DNA from: Bacillus sp. 165
GTDB lineage: Bacteria > Bacillota > Bacilli > Bacillales > Bacillaceae_G
Length of the DNA: 64,000 nucleotides
Reading direction: 5' to 3'
NCBI RefSeq assembly: GCF_017742235.1
Contig: NZ_JAGHKQ010000011.1
Location: 1 to 64,000, forward strand
Each line of letters starts with the position of its first letter. Positions within the stretch are counted from its first letter, which is position 1. This document shows positions 1 to 8,076 of this stretch, piece after piece. The notes under the pieces are model-generated. The model made no database searches and was not told where the DNA came from. It saw only the letters and a list, made by a program, of their open reading frames with translations. A program made the position numbers and the translations under genes.

Positions 1-68
1 AGTTGATTTGAATAGTGTTTAAATTTTGTTCCCTTTAATGGCATAATAAAATCCCCCAATAGTAGACT

Positions 69-99
69 GCCCATCCATTTTATCAGATGGGCTTTTTTT
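69..99 (+). terminator. Intrinsic terminator of an upstream gene outside the window
   Basis: Seven-bp GC-rich stem (69-75 with 86-92) followed by seven T on the plus strand. It would end a plus-strand gene lying left of the window. It sits inside a second inverted repeat (59-67 with 103-111, plus CCCC/GGGG outside it). Confidence 0.8.
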
Positions 100-128
100 C
101 GTGTCTACTATAAGGGGATAATATCAGA

Positions 129-782
129 TCACACAGTCTTCTCATTTTGAAACTTTGCCTCTACGCGATAAATTCGGTTTCCTTTAGATGAAAATTTTTC
201 TTCATATTCAGTCATAATATTTCCTTCAAACTCGCTGTTGTGAAGATCTAAGTTTATGTCCTTCAACAGCATACCATAAGCTGACATACTTATAAGCGAG
301 TACTCAAATAACCCTTGATTATCCGTTTTAAAATGGATTTCTCCTCCTGCTTTTAATACTTGCTCATAGTTATGCAAGAAGCTTTTAGATGTTAAACGGC
401 GTTTTTCATGTTTATTTTTCGGCCATGGATCAGAGAAATTTAAATATACACGGTCAATTTCTTCATCGGCAAAAAACACGGTCAAATCCTTCGCATCTTT
501 ATTAATTAGCTTCAAATTGGGTACTTCTTCTTCAATTAATTTATCTAACGCATCTACGATAACACTGGAAAATTTCTCAATACCAATATAATTCACAGCA
601 GGATTTGCTTTTGCCATTTCATAAATAAAACGGCCTCTTCCTGTTCCTACTTCGATATGAATTGGATTGTCATTAGCAAACAACTCTGCCCAGCTTCCTT
701 TATGATCTGCAGGAGAATCAATAACAAATTGAGGATGATTGGTAATCATCTCGATAGCATACGGTTTATGTCTAAGTCGCAT
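129..782 (-). CDS. trmB: tRNA (guanine-N7-)-methyltransferase TrmB
   Basis: Uses SAM to methylate G46 in the variable loop of tRNAs in the cytoplasm. The SAM-binding motif EVGTGRGRF lies near residues 43-51, followed by the family signatures NFSDPWPK near 117, FKTDNQG near 153 and TEYEEKFSS near the C-terminus. At 217 aa it has the usual Bacillus length. The start is ATG at 782: an in-frame ATG at 800 lies upstream, but the GAAAGGAAG ribosome-binding site sits between the two and serves only 782. It is the B. subtilis ytmQ/trmB orthologue and lies near ytzH and ytmP as there. Confidence 0.96.
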   Translation of the reverse strand: MRLRHKPYAIEMITNHPQFVIDSPADHKGSWAELFANDNPIHIEVGTGRGRFIYEMAKANPAVNYIGIEKFSSVIVDALDKLIEEEVPNLKLINKDAKDLTVFFADEEIDRVYLNFSDPWPKNKHEKRRLTSKSFLHNYEQVLKAGGEIHFKTDNQGLFEYSLISMSAYGMLLKDINLDLHNSEFEGNIMTEYEEKFSSKGNRIYRVEAKFQNEKTV

Positions 783-935
783 AGCTGCACTTCCTTTCAA
801 GCATAGTATTCAAAGAAAAAACCAAGTACATACAGCACTCGGTCAGGCCTGTCTCATTTCTATATAAGAATAAAATACACGGGATTTTCGAAAACTGAAA
901 GTGAATGTTACCAAAGAAAAAGGATGTGTGAACGA

Positions 936-1214
936 ATGCCACTGAATCATGAGCATCAAATGGAAATTTTAAAAGATATCTTAACAAATCACCAAACTGA
1001 TTGCTGCGGGACAGTATCCGAATATGAACAACTAGAACGTCTAATTAAATCATTGATGACAAACGACAATGTTAACAATGAAATGAAAAACATGCTGCCT
1101 GATATGTATTCCTACAGTCAATCCGGTAAAAATGCATCTGACTTAGATCAGCATATCACTAGTCACCAAGATGAGCTCTCCAACTGGCTTGGCGGAATGG
1201 ACAGCTTTTCATAA
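936..1214 (+). CDS. ytzH: YtzH-like protein
   Basis: Conserved Bacillus protein of 92 aa with no known function; it matches B. subtilis YtzH throughout as I recall it (start MPLN, then a DCCGTVSE segment near residues 23-30). It is acidic and helical, with a Cys-Cys pair and no signal or membrane segment. The start is ATG 936, preceded by AAGGATGTG at 7 nt; the in-frame ATG at 924 lies inside that Shine-Dalgarno site. Its stop codon directly abuts the stop of convergent ytmP with no base between and no terminator visible. Confidence 0.88.
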   Translation: MPLNHEHQMEILKDILTNHQTDCCGTVSEYEQLERLIKSLMTNDNVNNEMKNMLPDMYSYSQSGKNASDLDQHITSHQDELSNWLGGMDSFS

Positions 1215-2006
1215 CTATGAAAGCAGCATTTCTAAATAACGTTCCCAGTACTCTGTTTCCACCAGTTTTTGCTTGTTTTTGTACCATTGCATGGAAATGA
1301 TTGCTTGAGCTGCCACATACCACTTCATGCGGTTTAATAAATTTTCATTTACTTCCATACCATACTGCAGCAGCCAATCATGCCACTCTTGCTTAGGAAC
1401 ATACCAATGCAGCAGCATACCGATATCAAGTGCAGGATCTGCAATAACTGCACCGTCCCAATCAATTAAATACAATTGGTTGTCTTGTGACTCAAGCCAA
1501 TTGTTATGGTTTACATCGCAATGACAAACAGCGAGCTCTGTTGGCTCAATATCAGGTAAGGATTGGTATAAATAGTGCAGCCCTTTTTGTACAATAGGGC
1601 TGCTTTTAATGTCCTCGTCTATCATGGCCTTGATGTGCTTCAAAATTTCCTGCGGATGCAGCGGTTCTTTTCCTAAACGTTTAATCATTTCAACCAACGC
1701 TTGAGAAGAATGAATTTTCTTCAATACAGAAGCTACCTGCTCTTTATTCATCTCTTCCGGTTCCAGCTTTCTGCTGCTTAACCAATGCTGAGCTGAAATA
1801 ACGTCTCCATTTGCAATCCGCTTTGTCCATAACAGCTTCGGTACAATTCCTTCAGCAGACAAAACAGCTAAAAAAGGAGAGGAATTACGCTTAAGAAACA
1901 GCTTTTGTTCTCCATGCTGCGCAATGTAAGCATCTCCTGTTGCTCCGCCTGCCGGAGTTATCTTCCATTCTTCTCCTAGTAGATGTTCCATCGATTCCAT
2001 TCCCAT
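1215..2006 (-). CDS. ytmP: YtmP, aminoglycoside/choline-kinase-type phosphotransferase
   Basis: APH/choline-kinase fold protein (263 aa). The catalytic-loop motif HCDVNHNNW lies near residues 162-170 and the metal-binding IDWDG near 181. The N-lobe contains the glycine-rich GGATGDAY turn and a Lys in LFLKRN as likely ATP anchor. The substrate is unknown; family members phosphorylate small alcohols or sugars. The start is uncertain: ATGs at 2006, 2000 and 1991 are in frame and none has a strong ribosome-binding site. It is convergent and contiguous with ytzH. Confidence 0.85.
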   Translation of the reverse strand: MGMESMEHLLGEEWKITPAGGATGDAYIAQHGEQKLFLKRNSSPFLAVLSAEGIVPKLLWTKRIANGDVISAQHWLSSRKLEPEEMNKEQVASVLKKIHSSQALVEMIKRLGKEPLHPQEILKHIKAMIDEDIKSSPIVQKGLHYLYQSLPDIEPTELAVCHCDVNHNNWLESQDNQLYLIDWDGAVIADPALDIGMLLHWYVPKQEWHDWLLQYGMEVNENLLNRMKWYVAAQAIISMQWYKNKQKLVETEYWERYLEMLLS

Positions 2007-2156
2007 TACCCGTTATACCCTTGTTAGTTTATAGTGTGTACTGACCTTGAACAGTACCTTCTTATTGTATACCGAAAAAATAAAAACCATTATTGTCTTA
2101 ATAATAAATTACAAGTAAGCCGTCCCTACAATCTTAGGACGTGATGAGCTTACGTC

Positions 2157-2202
2157 AAAAAGAGACAGCTACTATGGCACTTTACCCCAAATAGCTATCT
2201 CT
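2157..2202 (-). terminator. Terminator of the pullulanase gene
   Basis: An 11-bp stem (2161-2171 with 2192-2202) that is complete on the minus strand with one U-G pair, followed by five U. It lies 46 bases past the pullulanase stop codon. Confidence 0.8.
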
Positions 2203-2247
2203 GTCAATTTTAACTTTATTCACTTCTGTCAGTCAAGTAGACAATAT

Positions 2248-4398
2248 TTACAATTTCCCAAGCACGTAGGAACTCACAGGCATAGCTAGCATTGTGTTTC
2301 CTTCTATAGATGAAAAAGCTTCTGCAGCAGCTTTCTCATGATTAGCAAGTATCTGCCATTCCCCTTTTTCTGGGAGAAAAACTTGTTGCTGCTGTATATT
2401 AATATTAAACAGGACAACCAGCTTATTCCACACTCCAAATTCACCGATATTATTCAATTCACACATCATAATGTTATTGCAATCAATAAATCTCATATGC
2501 TTTTGAATAAGAGCGGCGGATGGCAGACGGAATGCACCGTGAGATTTTCGAAGAGCGATAAGCCCTTTAACGTATTCTACCGTTTGTACATATTGCCTCA
2601 TTCTTTGCCAATCTAGTCTATTCACATCATCTGGAGCATTGTAGCTGTTTTCAATTCCATTTTTCGTTCGATAAAACTCTTGCCCGCTGTGAAGGAAGGG
2701 AATGCCTTGCGCAAGCAAAACCATAGAAGTTGCTAGCAAATGTCTCCTTCTTCTCATCTCATCCGTTTCCTCTTTATTACTGATACATATTTTGTCCCAC
2801 ATCGTATAATTATCGTGAGATTCCACATAATTCACTGTTTGATTTGGTTCTAAAAACAAGCTTGACTCTTGCATTTTAAGAGGAATACTGCCAGCTAATA
2901 GCCGCTTTACTTCCTCATGGTAAGCATAGTTACCAAACGCATAGCCTTTATCATAAACGTGAAAGGTATTTCCTTTTATAATGTCACGAAATCGATCATT
3001 AAAATGAGCAATTCTAGGCATTTTTGCCGCATTCAAAAGGGATGCTTTTTGATCAACGGGTAATGGTGTATTCAATTCCCATCCCTCACCGATAATTAAA
3101 ATACTTGTGTCTATTTCATCCACAGCACGGCGAATGGCATTCATGGTTTCATAATCCAAAATCCCCATCAAATCAAATCTCAGTCCATCAATCCCATACT
3201 CGCGAATCCAATATAAAACCGAATCAATAATAAATTTGCGTACCATCCTTCGTTCTGAGGCAATATCGTTTCCAACACCTGTTCCATTTGACGGCATCCC
3301 GTTTGCGTCATGGCGAAAATAATAGCCTGGAACAATCTTTTCAAAGGAAGACAGCTCTCGTATATATACATGATTATACACAACGTCCATCACGACATGA
3401 ATACCGTTTATATGAAGAGCTTGAATCATATTTTTCAGTTCACGTATACGGGTATACGGGTCTTCGGGGTCTGTGGAATAGCTTCCTTCCGGCGCATTAA
3501 AATGGAGAGGATTATAGCCCCAATTGTATAATTTCGATGGGTCCAGCTCGTCTACTCCTGCAAAATCATTAAACGGCAGCAACTCTAAGTGGGTAATACC
3601 CAAGTTCTTTAAGTAAGCTAATCCTGTAACCATTCCATCCGAGGCGGCAGTATGTTCTTCTGTCAGCCCTAAATACTTTCCTTTCATACAGACACCGCTG
3701 CTTTGATCAATGGTTAAATCCCGAATATGCGCTTCATAAATAACAGCATCTGTAAAGTTCGACAATCGGGGTGGTAAAGCATGGGATGCAGCTTTTACCT
3801 TTGAAAAATCAATAACTACACCGTATTCTCCATTAACAGACACCGATTTTGCATAAGGATCTACCGCTTCTCTCCAAACAAGATTAACACATACGAGAAA
3901 CGTATACAGCATTCCCTCACAGTCTTGTAAAATCGTGCAGGACCATACTCCATTTTGCATCCGTTCCATCTCAAACTCCTGATGGCTCAGGTTTTTTTCA
4001 TACAATCGCACCTTCACTTTAGCAGCTGACGGAGCCCACACTTTAAACGTGCTGTGTTCTTTTTTGTACGTTACACCCAAATCGTCTCCTGTATAAAAGT
4101 AAGCATCATCGAATTCCTTCGTTCGAATCACTGCTCCAATTTGCAGATCTGTCTCACTCCCTCGTTCATCCGCAATTGTATACAGTTCCCCAATTTCTAT
4201 AAAAGTCTTTACTTTACACTCATACTTAATAAAATGAGCTAAGTATACCTTGTTCATAATTTGAAGCTCCCATTGTTCATTGCCGCGCTTTAAGAAAAAA
4301 AAATGGGAGACACCGGAGTGGTAGGTTCGCGGCAATAGAATGGTGATGCTATCCATTTTGTCCAAATATGCTTCAAATGCACGGTCTACTTTTAACAT
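2248..4398 (-). CDS. amyX: Type I pullulanase
   Basis: Debranching enzyme that hydrolyses alpha-1,6 bonds in pullulan, limit dextrins and glycogen; GH13 family, no signal peptide, so cytoplasmic. An N-terminal domain is followed by a CBM48-like module (FKVWAPSA near 120). GH13 regions are visible: VVMDVVYNHV (I), GLRFDLMGI with the nucleophile Asp (II), IIGEGW with the acid Glu (III), NYVESHDN (IV), and the pullulanase YNWGYNP signature. It is 716 aa, like B. subtilis AmyX (718). The start is ATG 4398, served by GGAAGGTG; a GTG at 4410 lies inside that site. It probably acts with glycogen phosphorylase (glgP at the other end of the window). Confidence 0.95.
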   Translation of the reverse strand: MLKVDRAFEAYLDKMDSITILLPRTYHSGVSHFFFLKRGNEQWELQIMNKVYLAHFIKYECKVKTFIEIGELYTIADERGSETDLQIGAVIRTKEFDDAYFYTGDDLGVTYKKEHSTFKVWAPSAAKVKVRLYEKNLSHQEFEMERMQNGVWSCTILQDCEGMLYTFLVCVNLVWREAVDPYAKSVSVNGEYGVVIDFSKVKAASHALPPRLSNFTDAVIYEAHIRDLTIDQSSGVCMKGKYLGLTEEHTAASDGMVTGLAYLKNLGITHLELLPFNDFAGVDELDPSKLYNWGYNPLHFNAPEGSYSTDPEDPYTRIRELKNMIQALHINGIHVVMDVVYNHVYIRELSSFEKIVPGYYFRHDANGMPSNGTGVGNDIASERRMVRKFIIDSVLYWIREYGIDGLRFDLMGILDYETMNAIRRAVDEIDTSILIIGEGWELNTPLPVDQKASLLNAAKMPRIAHFNDRFRDIIKGNTFHVYDKGYAFGNYAYHEEVKRLLAGSIPLKMQESSLFLEPNQTVNYVESHDNYTMWDKICISNKEETDEMRRRRHLLATSMVLLAQGIPFLHSGQEFYRTKNGIENSYNAPDDVNRLDWQRMRQYVQTVEYVKGLIALRKSHGAFRLPSAALIQKHMRFIDCNNIMMCELNNIGEFGVWNKLVVLFNINIQQQQVFLPEKGEWQILANHEKAAAEAFSSIEGNTMLAMPVSSYVLGKL

Positions 4399-4488
4399 TG
4401 CTGTGTTCACCTTCCCCCAGTCTTTTCAACTCTCATAAAAGCAAGATTTTATTTATAGTATATTCATTTTAAGAGAAAACGGTTTCAC

Positions 4489-5049
4489 TTAACTGCTGTG
4501 CGAATGCAGGGAAATCTTGAAGTTTTCTTTATACTTTGGAGTCTCTGTTGGGTGTGTTTCAAATAAAACGAGTTGTTCTGCAGAAAAAGAGGCGGTATAC
4601 AATTCTTCTATCTCATTAGCCTGTAAATCATAAAGCTGCCCTTGCCCTTTCCATCTTCTTGCAACTGTAATATGGGGACGATAAGGTCGGGTTTCTAGTG
4701 AAACCCCTGCTTCCTCACATATAGTATGAACTTCTCGTTGCAGTGTGAATAATTCCTTTGAATGCTTCACATCTACCCACAGCACTCTCGGTCGTTCTGA
4801 TGTTCCAAATGTTCGCAAGCCTTGGAGCTGTAATGAAAAAGGTTTCCACTTATAAACCGCTTTTTCTAATTCCTGTTGGATTGTATGTAAAGAAGAGGGC
4901 GGAGCACTCCCTAAAAACGCCAGTGTGATATGATAATCTTCCCAGTGCACCCAGGATTGAAACGAAAGCTGTTGCTGCTGCTTCCATTCATTTAATATTT
5001 TTTTGATCTGATTAGGCAATGATAAAGCAAGGAAATAATGCATAGCCAT
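4489..5049 (-). CDS. thpR: RNA 2',3'-cyclic phosphodiesterase (LigT/ThpR family)
   Basis: 2H phosphoesterase of 186 aa. The two HxTx catalytic motifs are HITLAFLG near residue 40 and HITVARR near 130, the usual spacing for the ThpR/LigT family, which opens 2',3'-cyclic phosphate RNA ends. The start is probably ATG 5049, preceded by GAGGAG at 10 nt; ATG 5043 is the alternative. It stands alone between the pullulanase and pepV genes. Confidence 0.9.
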   Translation of the reverse strand: MAMHYFLALSLPNQIKKILNEWKQQQQLSFQSWVHWEDYHITLAFLGSAPPSSLHTIQQELEKAVYKWKPFSLQLQGLRTFGTSERPRVLWVDVKHSKELFTLQREVHTICEEAGVSLETRPYRPHITVARRWKGQGQLYDLQANEIEELYTASFSAEQLVLFETHPTETPKYKENFKISLHSHSS

Positions 5050-5160
5050 AAGGAACACGCTCCTCACCGGAAATATCTTTTATATCCCATTCAGTATAAC
5101 CCCGTACTGCAAAATTCATGCCCTGCTAGAATATATCCAGTATATTATTTCCTTTATGTA

Positions 5161-5197
5161 AAAAGAAGTCCGTCCTTTTCAAAGGACGGATTTCTTT
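5161..5197 (-). terminator. Terminator of pepV
   Basis: Sixteen-bp hairpin with a TCA-type loop and one G-U pair, followed by T-rich sequence on the minus strand. It overlaps the pepV stop codon. Confidence 0.8.
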
Positions 5198-6597
5198 TAT
5201 CTGGCTAATTCATAAATAGCTTGCGCATAGATGGACGCAGCTTTTATTAATTCCTCTATTTCAATATATTCATCTTTCTGATGAGCCAAGTCTTCTTTTC
5301 CTGGGAAGAGCGGACCGAATGCCACGCCAGCTCGCAGAGAACGAGCATATGTAGCTCCGCCAATTGAAAGCAGGGTTGCCTGTTCTCCTGTTTGCTCCTC
5401 ATATACTCGCTGTAATGTACGAATCAATATATGCTCTTTATCTACATGATGCGGGCGGGAACTTGTCACATCCTGTACCGTAAAATTGGAGGATTCTCCT
5501 TTGTTTTTTACAGCTTGCAGCATACTATCGAAATCAGTTGTCACCGGATAACGGATGTTGATTCCAAGCTTCCCTCCTGTCTCCTTACAATAAGAAAACT
5601 GGCCTATGTTGGTAGTAAGCTCCCCTGTAATATCATCTCTATGTGCAATGCCAAGCTTCTCTCCTCTTGTATCCCCTAAGCTCATTGTAAAGTTAATAAA
5701 GTGTGTGCCATTTTCATCTAAAAGCTGCTTTTCTAAAAATCCAGCTAAGAGCTGCCCTGCATTTCTTCCTTTTTCCGGAGTAGAGCCATGCGCAGAAACA
5801 CCTTCTATTTCAAAGGTAATTATATCACCTTGCATCATTGCTGTACCTTTGCTGCTCATTTTTGAAAGGTATTCCTCAAAACAGCTCTTCCATTCTTCAC
5901 TATTCTCGTGTACTTGTACTTTCGCTGTTGCAAGGTCAGGCACCATATTTAAACGTCGACCTGATTGGAAAGAGAGGAGAGTGTTTATTCCTGAAGTTAT
6001 ACTGCTTATTTCCTGTACAAGATACAGATTGCACATTCCTTTTTCAGCATTGATAATCGGAAAGTCTGCGTCCGGAGCAAACCCCATCGTCGGCATTTCC
6101 TCATGCTTAAAATAATGATCCACACAACGCCACTGGCTTTCTTCATCTGTTCCTAAAATCATGCGTACCCGCTTTGTCAGCGGAAGCCCTGATTCTTTTA
6201 CTACCTTCATCGCATAATAAGCAGCCATTGTCGGTCCTTTATCATCTATCGCTCCTCTGGCGAATATTTTACCTTCACGAATATCCGCACTATATGCATC
6301 TGTCGTCCATCCGTCTCCTTCTGGCACCACATCCACATGACACAAAATGCCGATTAGCTCTTCTCCTTGTCCAAATTCCACATGTCCAGCGTATCCTTGC
6401 AAATTTTTAACTGTGAAACCGTCCTGGTCTCCTTTATTTAATACGTATTCAAGAGCTTTTTGAATGCCTGTTCCAAACGGTGCATTCTCCTGTGCATCTC
6501 CTTCATCTAACACGCTCTTGATTTGCAAAAACTGCTGTGTCTCGCGAATCAGTTGTTCTTTTCGTTTCTCTACTTCTTCTACCCAATTGATTGTCAT
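5197..6597 (-). CDS. pepV: Dipeptidase PepV (M20 family)
   Basis: Zinc dipeptidase of the M20A family; releases amino acids from dipeptides in the cytoplasm. Length 466 aa is typical. Metal ligands are visible in CHVDVVPEGDGW (near 86), ARGAIDDKGP (near 115) and TDEES (near 150); the lid domain carries ...SAHGSTPEKGRNA. B. subtilis calls the orthologue YtjP/PepV. ATG 6597 is preceded by AAAGGGTGA. It is monocistronic, with its own terminator. Confidence 0.95.
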   Translation of the reverse strand: MTINWVEEVEKRKEQLIRETQQFLQIKSVLDEGDAQENAPFGTGIQKALEYVLNKGDQDGFTVKNLQGYAGHVEFGQGEELIGILCHVDVVPEGDGWTTDAYSADIREGKIFARGAIDDKGPTMAAYYAMKVVKESGLPLTKRVRMILGTDEESQWRCVDHYFKHEEMPTMGFAPDADFPIINAEKGMCNLYLVQEISSITSGINTLLSFQSGRRLNMVPDLATAKVQVHENSEEWKSCFEEYLSKMSSKGTAMMQGDIITFEIEGVSAHGSTPEKGRNAGQLLAGFLEKQLLDENGTHFINFTMSLGDTRGEKLGIAHRDDITGELTTNIGQFSYCKETGGKLGINIRYPVTTDFDSMLQAVKNKGESSNFTVQDVTSSRPHHVDKEHILIRTLQRVYEEQTGEQATLLSIGGATYARSLRAGVAFGPLFPGKEDLAHQKDEYIEIEELIKAASIYAQAIYELAR

Positions 6598-6599
6598 AG

Positions 6600-7012
6600 T
6601 TTCACCCTTTTTACAAAATATGTATATATGTTTTACCTTCTCCTATCATATCAAACCGCTTTTTACAACGCTAGCATACGAAACTGAGTAAATCTCGAAC
6701 AATCTTCCCGCCACGGAGAATAAAATTGGGATTTTGATAATTTTTTTAATATTTTTAAGAGGATTTTTGACAATTTTCGTAGAATTTTATATAACAAGAA
6801 TAGAGAGAGAATAAAAACCACCTTATTTTTTATATTCTACACCGCAAGAAAGTTTTGCTTTACAAATTTTGTGGACGTGTTAATTTTGTGTAAAAATTCA
6901 GTCAAAACAAGCATGAAATCAGTTTAGCGGAGTAAAATGGAAATGTAGCGGAGAGATTCAACACACATCTTCTTACCTGTTGAATCAACAAAAAATATGG
7001 AGGAGTGGTTTT
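6600..7012 (+). promoter_or_regulatory. Intergenic region with a strong sigma-A promoter and a long ytzE leader
   Basis: Divergent region between pepV and ytzE, very AT-rich. A near-consensus plus-strand promoter is visible: TTGACA 6767-6772, 17-bp spacer, TATAAC 6790-6795. Transcription would start near 6802, leaving about 210 nt before the ytzE start. I found no clear terminator or known riboswitch in that leader. Confidence 0.6.
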
Positions 7013-7234
7013 TTGAACTCTACAACTTCTCGTATGTTGACACGTATTAAATCTATTTACATGTACATTAATGAAAAAGGGACTGTTTCCACAAAAGACC
7101 TTGTGGATGAATTTGGAATAACACCAAGAACGATTCAACGAGACTTAAATGTCCTACAGTTCAATGATTTAGTTTACAGCCCTAGCCGAGGTAAATGGAC
7201 AACAACAGGAAAAAGAGTGAAGCTCTCATCATAA
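7013..7234 (+). CDS. ytzE: YtzE, small DeoR-type HTH regulator
   Basis: Small DNA-binding protein (73 aa) made almost entirely of a DeoR-type helix-turn-helix: TKDLVDEFGITPRTIQRDL near residues 28-46, followed by a wing (SPSRGKWTTT). It has no effector domain, unlike full DeoR proteins, so its signal and targets are unknown. I choose the TTG start at 7013, exactly 7 nt after GGAGGAG; an in-frame ATG at 6980 has no ribosome-binding site. It is followed by a hairpin shared with the convergent ytzG. Confidence 0.88.
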   Translation: MNSTTSRMLTRIKSIYMYINEKGTVSTKDLVDEFGITPRTIQRDLNVLQFNDLVYSPSRGKWTTTGKRVKLSS

Positions 7235-7263
7235 CCTTCAAACACTATTTTTGAACATACATA

Positions 7264-7299
7264 CCCCTTTCTTCTTTGTGGAGAAAGGGGCTTATTTTA
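7264..7299 (+). terminator. Terminator of ytzE
   Basis: Perfect 9-bp stem (7264-7272 with 7282-7290) followed by a T-rich run on the plus strand, between convergent ytzE and ytzG. Confidence 0.7.
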
Positions 7300-8025
7300 T
7301 ATAGTCTCTTCAATCCGATAGTTTCGCAGTAGGTCTACTTCTTCATCTGTCAATTCACGGTATTCTCCAAGCTCTAAATCTTCATCCAAAGATAAAGGCC
7401 CCATCTTTGTACGCTTTAAATAGATCACTTTCTTTCCTACCGATTCGAACATGCGCTTTACCTGATGGAACTTGCCTTCCGTAATAACGAGCTCAATCTC
7501 AGAAATATTTCCTTCTTTAATAATCGTTAATTCTGCCGGCTTTGTTTCATAGCCGTCATCAAGTACAACTCCGTTTTGGAAGGCTGTTACATCCCTTTCA
7601 GTTACCTGTCCTTCTACCTTTGCATAGTAGGTCTTAGGCACATGCTTTTTCGGAGAAAGCAACTGATGCGCCAGCTGTCCATCATTGGTGATAAGAAGAA
7701 AGCCTTCTGTATCCTTATCAAGCCTTCCTACCGGAAACGGTTCAAAAATGATATCTTCCATTTCCAATAAATCAATGACTGTTTCATGTTCATCATCCTC
7801 TGTTGCTGAAATGACACCTTGCGGCTTATTCATTAAGAGATATACAAATTCCTTATATTCTACCATTTCCCCATGAACCGTCACTTCCTGTTGTTCTACA
7901 TTTACATGAAACTTTGCATCCTTGATGACTTTGTCATCTACTTTGACAACGCCGTCTTTTAAGAGCTTTTTCACTTCCTTTCGGCTTCCGAATCCCATAT
8001 TTGCCAGCAGTTTATCAATTCTCAT
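7297..8025 (-). CDS. ytzG: RsuA/RluB-family pseudouridine synthase YtzG
   Basis: Converts a uridine to pseudouridine, most likely in 16S or 23S rRNA. An S4 RNA-binding domain occupies residues 1-60 (MRIDKLLANMGFGSR start) and the catalytic domain follows, with GRLDKDTEGFLL near 101; its Asp is the expected nucleophile. Further family motifs are NKPQGVIS near 68 and EGKFHQVKRMFE near 186. It is 242 aa. Downstream of ytgP on the same strand, but a terminator lies between them. The exact target base cannot be read from sequence. Confidence 0.93.
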   Translation of the reverse strand: MRIDKLLANMGFGSRKEVKKLLKDGVVKVDDKVIKDAKFHVNVEQQEVTVHGEMVEYKEFVYLLMNKPQGVISATEDDEHETVIDLLEMEDIIFEPFPVGRLDKDTEGFLLITNDGQLAHQLLSPKKHVPKTYYAKVEGQVTERDVTAFQNGVVLDDGYETKPAELTIIKEGNISEIELVITEGKFHQVKRMFESVGKKVIYLKRTKMGPLSLDEDLELGEYRELTDEEVDLLRNYRIEETI

Positions 8026-8052
8026 TATTGCTTCACCTATCCTTTTATGTAT

Positions 8053-8076
8053 AAAGAAAGGGGCTTATGCCCCTTT
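8053..8076 (-). terminator. Terminator between ytgP and ytzG
   Basis: Eight-bp GC-rich stem (8057-8064 with 8069-8076) with a 4-nt loop containing the ytgP stop codon, then TTTCTTT on the minus strand. Confidence 0.75.

Noticed and set aside
5606-6115. 169-codon plus-strand frame antisense to pepV
   Set aside because: Lies wholly inside pepV, which has clear M20 motifs; the antisense protein is Cys/Ser-rich nonsense without a ribosome-binding site.
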